A DNA stretch of 64,000 bases from Devosia oryziradicis. GTDB taxonomy: Bacteria > Pseudomonadota > Alphaproteobacteria > Rhizobiales > Devosiaceae. Below the pieces are notes generated by a model. It saw only the letters and a program-made list of their open reading frames with translations, was not told where the DNA came from and made no database searches. Position numbers and translations under genes: made by a program. Shown here piece by piece: positions 52,665 to 62,462 of the stretch. The stretch spans positions 1,151,001-1,215,000 of the forward strand of contig NZ_CP068047.1 in the NCBI RefSeq assembly GCF_016698645.1, written 5' to 3'. Each line of letters opens with the position of its first letter. Within the stretch, counting starts at the first letter, position 1.

Positions 52665-53155
52665 GCGGAAACGGTCGGCGCAGCATATTTTTGGCGTTCA
52701 TTTTGCTCGCCAGCTACCTTTGGATCGGCAGTGCCATCTTGGCTGGGGTCTCCGCCCTTCTGCACTGGCTGGTAACCCCACCGGCTAATCGTCCGGGGTT
52801 TGACTTTGCCATCTATGCATCCGTTGCCGCGATAGTGTTGCTGGCCTTACTGGTGGTTGCCGCCATTGTTGCGTCAATCTGGTTCGTTGCAATTCGAATT
52901 CTGATACGCCCAGCCAACAAAGCCACGCTGTGGCGACACGTATTGACTGCTGCGACTGCTGCCTTGATCCTGTTGGGGGCAAGTGTGGTTCTGGTCCTGG
53001 TCGCTGGTCGGAGCACTGACGGAGTCGGCCAAGGTTATCTCGGACTGATGTTGGCGGTCCCTGCGGCGTGGGTCCTGACGTTGCCAGCGCTCGCTGTGGC
53101 GTTCTATCGGCACTGCCGACCGCTTGGTCTGGAGCCGCTGTTTTCCCATGACTAA
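52661..53155 (+). CDS. Unknown four-helix membrane protein inserted between ruvA and ruvB
   Basis: A 164-residue protein with four hydrophobic segments (about 9-35, 50-75, 93-115 and 128-148). I do not recognise the family. Its start is a TTG that overlaps the ruvA stop by four bases, so it is translationally coupled. Base composition is visibly richer in A and T, especially at third positions, than ruvA, ruvB and other neighbours. This suggests recent arrival. It could be a toxin-like or transport protein, but there is no motif to support either. Confidence 0.65.
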   Translation: MSGNGRRSIFLAFILLASYLWIGSAILAGVSALLHWLVTPPANRPGFDFAIYASVAAIVLLALLVVAAIVASIWFVAIRILIRPANKATLWRHVLTAATAALILLGASVVLVLVAGRSTDGVGQGYLGLMLAVPAAWVLTLPALAVAFYRHCRPLGLEPLFSHD

Positions 53156-53167
53156 CTGGAGGCAAGA

Positions 53168-53386
53168 GTGGCAGAACAAAGAAGGCCAGTAGAGCTATTC
53201 AGGCTCCTGCCCAGCCATCTTTCGAATGCTGAGGGTGCCCTGACCATAACCACCCTATGTGTTTCGACCCGCGGTCGAATTACAATACCAGCTGCTATCC
53301 GACACGAGTTGGGCCTGAAGGGTGGCGACAAGCTTAGGTATTTGGCCCAAGACGACGGGTCATACGTTGTTGAATTGGTATCGTAG
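53168..53386 (+). CDS. AbrB/SpoVT-fold DNA-binding protein inserted before ruvB
   Basis: A 72-residue protein. After about 28 unusual residues the AbrB swapped-hairpin fold is clear: LCVSTRGRITIPAAIRHELGLKGGDKLRYLAQDDG. This fold is used by MazE/PrlF-type antitoxins and by free-standing regulators. No recognised toxin gene is next to it. The start is GTG behind a GGAGG. Composition is lower in GC than its neighbours, as in the preceding gene. Confidence 0.8.
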   Translation: MAEQRRPVELFRLLPSHLSNAEGALTITTLCVSTRGRITIPAAIRHELGLKGGDKLRYLAQDDGSYVVELVS

Positions 53387-53389
53387 TTC

Positions 53390-54427
53390 GTGACCCTCAC
53401 TTCTCCCGCCGCCGGTCGTGACGATCCGCTCGACGTCTCCCTGCGCCCGTCCGGCTTTGCCGATTTTGTCGGCCAGGCGGCGGCGCGGGCCAATCTCGAA
53501 GTCTTCATCCAGGCCGCCAAGCAGCGCGGTTCGGCGCTCGACCATGTGCTGTTCGTCGGGCCGCCTGGCCTCGGTAAGACCACGCTGGCGCAGATCATTT
53601 CGCGTGAACTCGGCGTCGGCTTTCGCGCCACGTCCGGCCCCGTCATCGCCAAGGCGGGGGACCTGGCGGCTTTGCTCACCAATCTCGAAGAGCGCGATGT
53701 GCTCTTTATCGACGAGATCCACCGGCTCAATCCGGCGATCGAGGAAGTGCTCTATCCGGCGATGGAGGACTTCCAGCTCGATCTGATCATCGGCGAGGGC
53801 CCGGCGGCGCGCTCGGTGCGCATTGATCTCGCCAAGTTCACCCTGGTCGGCGCCACCACCCGCGCCGGCCTCCTCACCACGCCGTTGCGCGACCGCTTCG
53901 GCATTCCGGTGCGGCTCAATTTCTATACGCCCGAGGAACTGGTGCAGATCGTGCAGCGCGGGGCGAGGCTGTTGGGCATGCCGATGGCGCCCGACGGCGC
54001 GATGGAAATCGCCCGTCGTTCGCGGGGCACGCCGCGTATTGCCGGGCGACTGCTGCGCCGCGTCACCGATTTCGCCCTGGTCGAGGGCGCCAGTGAAATC
54101 GACCGTAAGCTCGCCGACAAGGCGCTGTTGCGCCTCGACGTCGATGCGCGCGGTCTCGACCAGCTCGACCGGCGGTACCTCACCACCATTGCCGACTTCT
54201 ACAATGGCGGGCCGGTCGGCATCGAGACGATTGCCGCCGCGCTCAGCGAGCCGCGCGACGCCATAGAGGAAATCGTCGAGCCTTACCTGATCCAGCAGGG
54301 CTTCATCCAGCGCACCCCGCGGGGTCGCATGCTTACCGGCATTGCTTTCCAGCATCTGGGCAAAGTGGTGCCGCAGGGTTTTGTCGGGCTCCAGGCGAGC
54401 CTGTTCGAAGAACCGGAGGAGGAGTGA
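53390..54427 (+). CDS. ruvB: Holliday junction branch migration helicase RuvB
   Basis: A 345-residue AAA+ helicase: Walker [11 protein letters not shown], Walker [10 protein letters not shown], the sensor region [10 protein letters not shown] and the C-terminal [16 protein letters not shown]. The likely start is GTG, three bases after the AbrB stop, and no Shine-Dalgarno sequence is visible before it. It normally follows ruvA directly. Here 725 bases separate them. Confidence 0.96.
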   Translation: MTLTSPAAGRDDPLDVSLRPSGFADFVGQAAARANLEVFIQAAKQRGSALDHVLFVGPPGLGKTTLAQIISRELGVGFRATSGPVIAKAGDLAALLTNLEERDVLFIDEIHRLNPAIEEVLYPAMEDFQLDLIIGEGPAARSVRIDLAKFTLVGATTRAGLLTTPLRDRFGIPVRLNFYTPEELVQIVQRGARLLGMPMAPDGAMEIARRSRGTPRIAGRLLRRVTDFALVEGASEIDRKLADKALLRLDVDARGLDQLDRRYLTTIADFYNGGPVGIETIAAALSEPRDAIEEIVEPYLIQQGFIQRTPRGRMLTGIAFQHLGKVVPQGFVGLQASLFEEPEEE

Positions 54428-54933
54428 CCGGCCCGCGCACCATGCTCAGTTTTGCGGCGGATGGCACGCGGTTCAACTATCGCGTCGCCGGCGCCGCAAT
54501 CCGTGACGGCCATGTGCTGGTCGACCGTGAGAACGACGACGATTATTGCATGCTGCCGGGCGGCCGCGTCGAAATGGGCGAAGCCAGCAACGTAGCGCTG
54601 GCGCGGGAGATCGAGGAAGAACTGGCCATGCCAGCCACGATCGGTCCCCTGCTGTTCACCTATGAGAGCTTCTATGGTCGCGAGGGCGAGCGCTACCATG
54701 AACTCAGCTTCATCTACGCGATCCAATTGCCCCCCGACATCCGCCCGGGTGGGCCGCAGCGCTTCCTGGTTCGTGAAGACGAAGGCAAGCTGCTGCAGTT
54801 CTCCTGGCTGCCATTGGACGGACCCGCACTGAGCCAGGCGCGGTTGATGCCACCCTGGCTGCCGGTCCGGTTGCGGACGCTGTCGGGCATGCCGGAGCAT
54901 GTGATCTTCCACGAAGCGGGGGCGACCTGGTGA
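54424..54933 (+). CDS. Nudix hydrolase
   Basis: A 169-residue protein with the Nudix box [22 protein letters not shown] (here in two parts), in which the Gly of the final EExGU is Ala. The GTG start overlaps the ruvB stop by four bases. The substrate, likely a nucleoside diphosphate derivative, is unknown. Confidence 0.88.
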   Translation: MTGPRTMLSFAADGTRFNYRVAGAAIRDGHVLVDRENDDDYCMLPGGRVEMGEASNVALAREIEEELAMPATIGPLLFTYESFYGREGERYHELSFIYAIQLPPDIRPGGPQRFLVREDEGKLLQFSWLPLDGPALSQARLMPPWLPVRLRTLSGMPEHVIFHEAGATW

Positions 54934-54970
54934 TCCCGGCGCGCACCAACCAAGCGGGGAGTTGGCTGGC

Positions 54971-55780
54971 ATGACCCATGTTGCGCCCTATGCCCCCCGC
55001 CTCCACGGCTGGACCGATGCCCTGGCATTGCGGGTCGTGGCGCTCAGCGATTTCCATGCCTGTGCGCCCTATATGGATGCGATCCGGCTGCGCAATATCG
55101 GCCGCGAGGTTGCCCATCTGGCACCCGACCTCATCGTGTTGCTCGGCGACTATGCGTCCGGTCCCCGGTTGAGCTGGCCACTCGCGCCAGAACACTGGGC
55201 GGCGGAACTGGGCGCCTTGAGGGCCCCGCTGGGCGTGCATGCCGTGCTGGGCAACCACGACTATGACGGCTATGTGCGCGAAGATCTCAAGCGAGGACCG
55301 GTGGCGGCCGAGCGGGCCCTCGAGGCCGCGGGCATCCCGGTCTATACCAACCGGGCCGTCCGCCTGGCCCATGCCGGCCAGGGATTCTGGCTGGCGGGGC
55401 TTGGCGACCAGTTCGCCTTTGCCCAGGGCGTGCGCGGCTTTGGGCGAGGCCTTGGTGTGGACGACCTCGATGCGACGCTGGCGCAGGTGGATACCGACGA
55501 GCCGATCATCCTGATGGCGCATGAGCCGGACCTGTTTCCCGACACGCCGGACCGTGTGGCGCTGACACTGTCCGGGCATACTCATGCCGGGCAGATCAGG
55601 CTTTTCGGACGGACGCCGGTGGTGCCGTCGCGCCATGGCAGCCGCTATGCCCATGGTCACTATACCGAGGGCCGCAAGCAGTTGATCGTCAGCGCCGGGC
55701 TCGGCTATTCGGGCGTGCCGCTGCGCATCGGGACAAGGCCGGAAATCGTGCTGATCGAGTTGGGAGGCACGCGCCGATGA
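54971..55780 (+). CDS. Calcineurin-like metallophosphoesterase
   Basis: A 269-residue phosphoesterase with all metal-binding motifs: SDFHA, LLGDY, GNHDYDG, MAHEPD and SGHTHAGQ. It resembles the YaeI group, which acts on membrane-associated phosphodiesters. A GGGGAG site supports the ATG at 54971 over a TTG at 54962. It overlaps ybgC by four bases. Confidence 0.9.
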   Translation: MTHVAPYAPRLHGWTDALALRVVALSDFHACAPYMDAIRLRNIGREVAHLAPDLIVLLGDYASGPRLSWPLAPEHWAAELGALRAPLGVHAVLGNHDYDGYVREDLKRGPVAAERALEAAGIPVYTNRAVRLAHAGQGFWLAGLGDQFAFAQGVRGFGRGLGVDDLDATLAQVDTDEPIILMAHEPDLFPDTPDRVALTLSGHTHAGQIRLFGRTPVVPSRHGSRYAHGHYTEGRKQLIVSAGLGYSGVPLRIGTRPEIVLIELGGTRR

Positions 55781-56172
55781 GCGAGTATCACTTCCCGGTT
55801 CGCATCTATTACGAGGACACCGATTTTTCGGGCAATGTCTACCACGCGGCCTATCTCAAGTTCTTCGAGCGCGGCCGCACCGAGTTCCTGCGCGGCGAGG
55901 GCATCCATCATTCCGAACTGGCCGGGCAGGGCATCGCCTTTGCGGTCCGATCCATGGAGATCGCCTTCGACGCTGCTGCCCATATCGATGACCTGCTCGA
56001 CGTCACCACCGAGGTGGCGGCCATAAGCGGCGCAAGGCTGACCCTCAGGCAGGCAATTTTGCGTGATGGCGTGGCGCTGACGCGGGCCACTGTGGTGGTG
56101 GTTGCCATCAAGACGTCGGGCGGACCGGCGCGGATGCCAAGGGCGATACTGGAGCGCTTTGCCGGGCGATAG
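55777..56172 (+). CDS. ybgC: Tol-Pal-associated acyl-CoA thioesterase YbgC
   Basis: A 131-residue hot-dog-fold thioesterase with the active site YYEDTDFSGNVYHAAYLKFFERGR in part (catalytic Asp in DTDFSG). It is the classic first gene of the tol-pal locus. Confidence 0.94.
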   Translation: MSEYHFPVRIYYEDTDFSGNVYHAAYLKFFERGRTEFLRGEGIHHSELAGQGIAFAVRSMEIAFDAAAHIDDLLDVTTEVAAISGARLTLRQAILRDGVALTRATVVVVAIKTSGGPARMPRAILERFAGR

Positions 56173-56192
56173 GTCTTGCGCTCGCACCTCTT

Positions 56193-56314
56193 GACCTCTC
56201 CCTTCGGGGGAGAGGTCGGCGCGTAGCGCCGGGTGAGGGGGCCTGTACTGGGTGAGGCGCTGGGGGAAGGCCGCCTGCCCCCGCAAGTCCACCTCTCCCC
56301 TAACGGGGGGTGAG
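56193..56314. repeat. Dispersed palindromic intergenic repeat, second copy
   Basis: The left half is almost the same as in the copy at 33178 (CCTCTCCCTTCGGGGGAGAGG in part, GGCGCGTAGCGCC, GGTGAGGGGGCC). The right half (GCAAGTCCACCTCTCCCC) is inverted. It lies in the 323-base gap between ybgC and tolQ. The rest of that gap carries a weak TTGACA at 56424 that may be part of the tolQ promoter. Confidence 0.8.
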
Positions 56315-56495
56315 TACCCCGACTCTCTTTGTTAACCTCTCCTTGACCATAATTGCGGCAAAGCGAACAGGTGTTCGGTTGCGGGGGCCCAAGGGTCCCG
56401 TTCTCCGGGCATTTCTCTTAATTTTGACAGATTTCGACCCCATCGCCTGATGCTTGAGGGTCGGGTGCAGGAACCGGGCCGAAAAGGATCACTAC

Positions 56496-57206
<711 letters not shown>

Positions 57207-57207
57207 C

Positions 57208-57654
57208 ATGGGCATGGGTGGCGTATCGGCGGGCGGTGGAGGCGGCGGGCGCCGTCGTCGCGGCCGCAAGAGAGCGGTGATGAGTGAGATCAACATCACG
57301 CCGATGGTCGACGTGATGCTGGTGCTCCTGATCATCTTCATGGTGGCGGCGCCGATGATGACGGCCGGCGTGCCGATCGACCTGCCCAGTTCAGCCGCAG
57401 CGGCCATGCCGAACCAGGCCGACCCGATCACCGTGGGCGTGACCCCTGAAGGCGCCGTGTTCATCGACGAGACGCCGGTGGCCGAGGCAGACCTGGTGGC
57501 ACAGCTCAATGCGCTGGGTGTCAATGGTGCGGAGGACCGCATCTTCCTGCGCGGCGATACCAGCGCCAATTATGGTGCGGTGATGCGCGTCATGGGCCTG
57601 TTGTCGGCTGGAGGTTTCTCCAAGATCGGCCTCATCACGCAGCCGGAAGAATAG
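57208..57654 (+). CDS. tolR: Tol-Pal system protein TolR
   Basis: A 148-residue ExbD-type protein. A Gly/Arg-rich N-terminus precedes INITPMVDVMLVLLIIFMVAAP, with the conserved Asp of the proton path. The periplasmic domain follows. It starts one base after the tolQ stop. Confidence 0.95.
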   Translation: MGMGGVSAGGGGGGRRRRGRKRAVMSEINITPMVDVMLVLLIIFMVAAPMMTAGVPIDLPSSAAAAMPNQADPITVGVTPEGAVFIDETPVAEADLVAQLNALGVNGAEDRIFLRGDTSANYGAVMRVMGLLSAGGFSKIGLITQPEE

Positions 57655-57663
57655 TCCAGTCCG

Positions 57664-58863
57664 ATGCGTACCGGCGTAACCGTCTCCATCGTTGCCCACG
57701 TTGCGGTGCTGGCCATCGGCCTCATCAACCTGGGCTTTGCGGAGCCGTTGACGCCGGTGGTGGAATCCATCGCGGTCGATCTGGTGCCGATCGAGGAATA
57801 TGCCAGCCTCCGTGCTGGCCAGCTCGACAGCCAGGTCGTCGAGACCGACACGCCATCCATCGTCGAGGACGACCAGCCGGCGGAGATCGCCGAGCCGACC
57901 GGCAATACCGAGCAGGATCAACCGACCCCGTCGCCGGCCGACATACCCACTCCCACTCCGGTCACCAATGCGGCGCCTGCGCCGCAGCCCACCCCGGAAC
58001 CAGATCCCGTGCAGGAACCCGAGCCCGAACCGGAACCCGCGCCGGAGCCGGCACCAGAACCCGAGCCAGCACCAGAGCCCGCACCGGCGCCCGAGCCTGT
58101 ACCGGAACCCGAACCGGTCGTGCCGCCGGTGCCCGCGACACGTCCCGAGCCGACGCCCGAGCCGGTGCCGGAGCCTACCCCCGAGCCGGTGCCGGAGCCT
58201 ACCCCCGAGCCCACGCCGGAACCGACTCCGGAGCCTACCCCCGAGCCGGCGCCCGAGCCCGAGCCCGAGCCGGCAACGCCGGCCGTTGCTGCGCCGGTGC
58301 CCGCATCGCGCCCGAGCAATCTGACCCAGTTGCGCGAAAAGTTTGCGGCCGCCGAGGCGGAGCGCAAGAAGCGTGAGGAAGAGGAGCGCAAGCGCGCGGC
58401 AGCGGCCGAGCAGCCGACCCCGACACCGGCCCCGACGACGCGACCAGATCCGGCGCCACTCGATGCCGCACTTGCCGACGACATCTCGGCCATCATCAAC
58501 CGCGACAACACCACCGGCGCCACCACGGGGCAGGGCGGGTCGCCCACGCTCGGCGACACGACGGGCACATCTGCAACCTTGAGCCAGACCGAGATCGGCG
58601 CCTTCGTCGCCAAGATCAAGCAATGCTGGAACCTGCTGCCCAACGAGCAGGCGAGCGGCGTCGAAATCGTGGTCAACGTGCGGCTCAACCAAAACGGATC
58701 GCTCGCCAGCCTGGCGCAGATCGTCTCGATGAGCCAGCAGCCGGAAGCAATTACCATCGCCCAGAAGGCCGTCGCGGCCGTCAACAATTGCGGGCCCTAT
58801 GACATGCTGTCCGCCGCCAGCTACGACCAATGGCAAAATATCAACGTCACCTTGCGTCCGTGA
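57664..58863 (+). CDS. tolA: Tol-Pal system protein TolA, Pro/Glu-rich
   Basis: A 399-residue protein with one N-terminal helix ([17 protein letters not shown]), a long Pro-Glu-Pro region (about 85-205) in place of the helical stalk of E. coli TolA, a short coiled coil ([19 protein letters not shown]) and a TonB-like C-terminal domain ([27 protein letters not shown]). It spans the periplasm to contact TolB/Pal. The Pro-rich region contains tandem DNA repeats of CCCGAGCCGGTGCCGGAG type. Confidence 0.9.
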   Translation: MRTGVTVSIVAHVAVLAIGLINLGFAEPLTPVVESIAVDLVPIEEYASLRAGQLDSQVVETDTPSIVEDDQPAEIAEPTGNTEQDQPTPSPADIPTPTPVTNAAPAPQPTPEPDPVQEPEPEPEPAPEPAPEPEPAPEPAPAPEPVPEPEPVVPPVPATRPEPTPEPVPEPTPEPVPEPTPEPTPEPTPEPTPEPAPEPEPEPATPAVAAPVPASRPSNLTQLREKFAAAEAERKKREEEERKRAAAAEQPTPTPAPTTRPDPAPLDAALADDISAIINRDNTTGATTGQGGSPTLGDTTGTSATLSQTEIGAFVAKIKQCWNLLPNEQASGVEIVVNVRLNQNGSLASLAQIVSMSQQPEAITIAQKAVAAVNNCGPYDMLSAASYDQWQNINVTLRP

Positions 58864-58916
58864 CCAAAATCGCCGCCTTTGCCTTCTAGAGGCATGGCCA
58901 GGAAATGGAGACTGAA

Positions 58917-60227
58917 ATGACCCTGATCACCCGGCGCAATGCGCTTCAGCTCGGCCTCGCCGGTGGCTTGGCAATGGCCATGGCGCCGCGAGCCTTCGCC
59001 CAGCTCAATGTTACCGTCGAGGGCGCGAATTTCCGTCCATTGCCGATCGCCATTCCTAATTTCGCATCGTCGGATCCCGCCTTCGGCGCCGAAATCGCCA
59101 ATATCGTGCGTGCCAACCTGCAGCGCTCGGGCCTGTTCCTGCCGCTCGATCCGGCCGCATTGCCGGTGCAGGTGGGCGACGTCAATGCGACGCCCGACTT
59201 CAACACCTGGCTGACCGTCAATGTCGACGCCGTGGTCATGGGTGCCGTCGAGCGCGGCGGCACCGTTTCGGGCTCGATGCGCGTCTGGGACGTGCGCGGT
59301 GGCACCAATGTGACGGGCAAGAGCTACAATACCGACCCTAACTCGGCGCGCCGGGTCGCTCATCAGATGTCCGACGCCATCTACGAGTCGCTGACGGGCG
59401 GCGGCGGCTATTTCGATACAAGGGTGATCTACGTGGCCGAGAGCGGGCCAAAGGCCAATCGCGTCCGCCGCCTTGCGATCATGGATCAGGACGGCGCCAA
59501 TGCGCAGTACCTGACCGACGGTTCATCCATGGCGTTGACCCCGCGCTTCTCGCCCAATGGCGATATGGTCACCTACATGAACTTCGCCGAGGGCAATCCG
59601 CAGGTCTACCTGCTGCAATTGTCGTCCGGACGGCAGCAGCGGCTCGCCAATGTGGGCGCGATGACTTTCGCGCCTCGCTTCTCCCCGGATGGCGGCACGG
59701 TCGCCTTTTCGGTGGAACAGGCCGGCGCGACCAATATCTATGCGGTGGGCACCGGCGGCGGACAGCCCATGCAGCTTACGTCCGGTGCAGCCATCGACAC
59801 CGGCCCGTCCTACTCGCCCGATGGCAGCCGCATCGCCTTCGAGTCCGATCGGGGCGGTTCGCCGCAGATCTACATGATGGGCTCGGGCGGCGGTAACCCT
59901 CAGCGCATCAGCTTCGGCCAGGGCAGCTATTCGACGCCGGTCTGGTCGCCCAAGGGCGACTTGATCGCGTTCACCCGGCAGGGTGGGGGGCAGTTCTCCA
60001 TCGGGGTGATGAACCCCGACGGGTCTGGTGAACGGCTGCTCTATTCGGGCTTCCACGCAGAGGGTCCGACCTGGGCACCCAATGGCCGCGTCATCATGTT
60101 CTTCCAGGATCCGGGCGGCAATGATGGCCCGCGTCTGATGAGCATCGACATCTGGGGCCGCAACCTGCTGACCATCCCGACCGAAAGCTATGCGTCGGAC
60201 CCAGCCTGGTCGGCATTGCGGACCTAA
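58917..60227 (+). CDS. tolB: Tol-Pal system protein TolB
   Basis: A 436-residue periplasmic protein. An N-terminal TolB domain is followed by a beta-propeller with repeats such as FSPNGDMVTYM, FSPDGGTVAFSV, YSPDGSRIAFESDRGG and WSPKGDLIAFTR. The signal peptide begins ITRRNALQLGLAGG, a twin-arginine pattern. The GGAG seven bases upstream favours the ATG at 58917 over 58905. Confidence 0.95.
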   Translation: MTLITRRNALQLGLAGGLAMAMAPRAFAQLNVTVEGANFRPLPIAIPNFASSDPAFGAEIANIVRANLQRSGLFLPLDPAALPVQVGDVNATPDFNTWLTVNVDAVVMGAVERGGTVSGSMRVWDVRGGTNVTGKSYNTDPNSARRVAHQMSDAIYESLTGGGGYFDTRVIYVAESGPKANRVRRLAIMDQDGANAQYLTDGSSMALTPRFSPNGDMVTYMNFAEGNPQVYLLQLSSGRQQRLANVGAMTFAPRFSPDGGTVAFSVEQAGATNIYAVGTGGGQPMQLTSGAAIDTGPSYSPDGSRIAFESDRGGSPQIYMMGSGGGNPQRISFGQGSYSTPVWSPKGDLIAFTRQGGGQFSIGVMNPDGSGERLLYSGFHAEGPTWAPNGRVIMFFQDPGGNDGPRLMSIDIWGRNLLTIPTESYASDPAWSALRT

Positions 60228-60235
60228 GCCGGCAT

Positions 60236-60298
60236 CACCTCTCCCTTCGGGGTAGAGGTCGGCGCGCAACGCCGGGTGAGGGGGCTATCCTCCTCACC
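60236..60298. repeat. Dispersed palindromic repeat, half copy
   Basis: CACCTCTCCC..GGTAGAGGTCGGCGCGCAACGCC and GGTGAGGGGGC repeat the left half of the copies at 33178 and 56193. It lies between tolB and the GH27 gene and ends near CTCCTCACC. No right half is visible. Confidence 0.8.
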
Positions 60299-60318
60299 GT
60301 GTTCTGAAAGGCCCTACC

Positions 60319-61569
60319 ATGACCCTCGCTCCCACCCCGCCGATGGGCTGGAACAGCTGGAACAGCTTTGCCACCACGATCAACGAGGCACAGGCGCTGG
60401 AGACGGCGGCCATCATGGCCGACAAGCTCCTGCCGGCGGGCTACGACGTCTTCACCATCGACATCCAGTGGTACGAGCCGGCCGCGCAGAGCTATACCTA
60501 TAATGCCAGGCCGGTACCGACGATGGACGGCTTCGGCCGGGTGACACCGGCGCTCAATCGCTTCCCTTCGGCTGCCAATGGCGTGGGCTTCAAGGCAATT
60601 GCCGACCAGGTGCATGCGCTGGGGCTGAAATTCGCCATCCACATCATGCGCGGCATTCCCCGGCTGGCAGTCGAGCAAAACCTGCCGGTGTGGGGCACCG
60701 ACCTCCACGCCGCCGACATTGCCGACACGACCAGCATTTGTTCATGGAATCCGGACATGTTCGGCGTCGACATGGGCAAGCCTGGTGCGCAGGCCTACTA
60801 CGACTCCATATTCGCCCTCTATGCCGCATGGGACGTCGACTTCATCAAGATGGACGACATGAGCCGGCCCTATGATGCCCACGCGCCCGAGATCGAGGCG
60901 GCGGCGCTGGCGATCCAAAGGTCCGGGCGGCCGATGATCCTGTCGCTGTCGCCGGGCGAAACGCCGCTGCTGCGCGGCGCACATGTGCAGCAGCACGCCC
61001 AGATGTGGCGGATCAGCGACGACTTCTGGGACGATTGGTCCATGCTGGATGCCCAGTTTGTCAGGCTGGAGAACTGGAACCCCTGGCGCAAGCCAGGAGC
61101 CTGGCCAGATGCCGACATGCTGCCGCTGGGCCGCCTCGCTTTGGGCGACCGCGACACCCGCTTCACGCCGGACGAGCAGCAGACGCTGATGACCCTGTGG
61201 TCCATCGCCCGCTCGCCGCTGATCATGGGCGGCGACCTGCGCCACCTCGACGAAGCGACGCTTAGGCTCCTTACCAACCCCGAGGTGATCGCGGTCAACC
61301 AGCGCTCGAGCGATAACCAGCCGCATTTCGAACTGGATGGCACCCGCATCTGGTCGGCCCGGGCGGAGAATGGCGATCACTACCTCGCGCTGTTCAACAC
61401 GTCCAAGGCCGAGAAGCTCGTGCCGTTCAAGTTGTCGCGGCTGGGTGTTGCCGGCGCGGTTCTGGTTCGCGATCTGTGGACGCAGCGGGAGATAGGCACC
61501 GCCAGCGGCGAGATTTCCGCCACCCTGCCCAGTCATGGCGCGGCGCTCTATCGGCTGTCAGCTGGCTGA
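60319..61569 (+). CDS. GH27-family alpha-galactosidase-like glycosidase inside the tol-pal cluster
   Basis: A 416-residue (beta/alpha)8 glycoside hydrolase of family 27 with no signal peptide, so it is cytoplasmic. It starts TPPMGWNSWNSF, the family hallmark. The nucleophile is Asp179 in FIKMDDMSRP. The acid/base Asp is in RISDDFWDDW near 235. A beta-sandwich C-terminal domain follows. Such enzymes hydrolyse alpha-galactosides or, in some bacterial subgroups, related sugars. It separates tolB from pal, with a repeat element on its 5' side. Confidence 0.88.
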   Translation: MTLAPTPPMGWNSWNSFATTINEAQALETAAIMADKLLPAGYDVFTIDIQWYEPAAQSYTYNARPVPTMDGFGRVTPALNRFPSAANGVGFKAIADQVHALGLKFAIHIMRGIPRLAVEQNLPVWGTDLHAADIADTTSICSWNPDMFGVDMGKPGAQAYYDSIFALYAAWDVDFIKMDDMSRPYDAHAPEIEAAALAIQRSGRPMILSLSPGETPLLRGAHVQQHAQMWRISDDFWDDWSMLDAQFVRLENWNPWRKPGAWPDADMLPLGRLALGDRDTRFTPDEQQTLMTLWSIARSPLIMGGDLRHLDEATLRLLTNPEVIAVNQRSSDNQPHFELDGTRIWSARAENGDHYLALFNTSKAEKLVPFKLSRLGVAGAVLVRDLWTQREIGTASGEISATLPSHGAALYRLSAG

Positions 61570-61797
61570 TCCAACCCAGACGCGATGTCATCCCGGCGAA
61601 GGCCGCGATGCACGTCACTTAACCTTAACGTGATCGTCCGCTGTCGCTGTGGTAATCCGGCACCATCACGAAAAAGCCCGGATTCCCGCCACATTCGCGC
61701 CCGAATAGGACAAGATTAACCACTCCGGCAAACCCGGCCTTAAGATTAAGCGCGGTAAATGCCGTGCTTAAGATTGTTGCCTTTCAGGAGCTTCCCC
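61570..61797. other. Intergenic region between GH27 gene and pal
   Basis: These 228 bases hold no gene. GTCATCCCGGCGAAGG at 61587 is a fragment of an intergenic element common in Hyphomicrobiales. Several TTAA words (61619-61780) make this stretch locally AT-rich, as expected of a promoter for pal, but no clear -35/-10 pair or CtrA box stands out. Confidence 0.4.
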
Positions 61798-62292
61798 GTG
61801 GTCATTACCGCACCCATCAACACCGCGTTGCGCGCTGCCGCGATGCTGCTTTTCGTCGTGGTCATCGCGGCCTGTTCGCGCACGCCCAATGCCATGCCCA
61901 CAGGCGTTGGCAATCTCGGGCCGGGCGGTGGTGCCCCGGGCAGCCAGCAGGAATTCCTGGTCTCGGTGGGCGACCGCGTGTTCTTTGAAACCGACTCGTC
62001 CTCGCTGACCTCGGAAGCCATGGCGACGCTGGACAAGCAGGCAGCCTGGCTCAACCAGTACCAGAACTACCGCATCCTGATCGAAGGCCATGCCGACGAG
62101 CGCGGGACCCGCGAATACAATATCGCACTGGGTGCGCGCCGTGGTTCGGTGGTCGTGAACTACCTTGTTTCCAAGGGCGTCAATTCGCAGCGCATCACTA
62201 CCCAGTCCTTCGGCAAGGAACGCCCGGTGGCGATCTGTAACGACATTTCCTGCTGGTCGCAGAACCGCCGCGCGGTCACCGTCGTCCAGTAA
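61798..62292 (+). CDS. pal: Peptidoglycan-associated lipoprotein Pal
   Basis: A 164-residue lipoprotein: a signal helix ending in the lipobox VIAAC, a Pro/Gly linker, and an OmpA-like domain (FFETDSSSLTSEAMATLDKQ, LIEGHADERGTREYNIALG, NRRAVTVV). It anchors the outer membrane to peptidoglycan. The start is GTG behind a CAGGAG. Confidence 0.95.
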   Translation: MVITAPINTALRAAAMLLFVVVIAACSRTPNAMPTGVGNLGPGGGAPGSQQEFLVSVGDRVFFETDSSSLTSEAMATLDKQAAWLNQYQNYRILIEGHADERGTREYNIALGARRGSVVVNYLVSKGVNSQRITTQSFGKERPVAICNDISCWSQNRRAVTVVQ

Positions 62293-62346
62293 GGCATAAC
62301 GCTCTCCCCTTGGGGGAGCTTGATATCCAGTGCAAACTGGAGGCAA

Positions 62347-62388
62347 GAGCGCCCGGAGCCGCGTATTTGGCCCGGGCGCTTTCTTTTG
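62347..62388 (+). terminator. Rho-independent terminator after pal
   Basis: Stem GAGCGCCCGG / CCGGGCGCT with a loop of about 13 bases and TTTCTTTT. A shorter hairpin (GCTCTCCCC..GGGGGAGC) lies at 62301-62319. Together they should reduce read-through into cpoB. Confidence 0.8.
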
Positions 62389-62462
62389 ACCAAAATTGCC
62401 CTTTATCGGCAGCTGCATCGGCACCATGTTGTGCATCGGACCCAGCGCATTGGAGGCGTCGC

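Noticed and set aside
53168..53386. Classical toxin-antitoxin module
   Set aside because: The AbrB-fold protein has no PIN, MazF or YhaV-type toxin beside it. A membrane toxin role for the upstream gene is only a hypothesis, so it is listed as a finding and not annotated as such.
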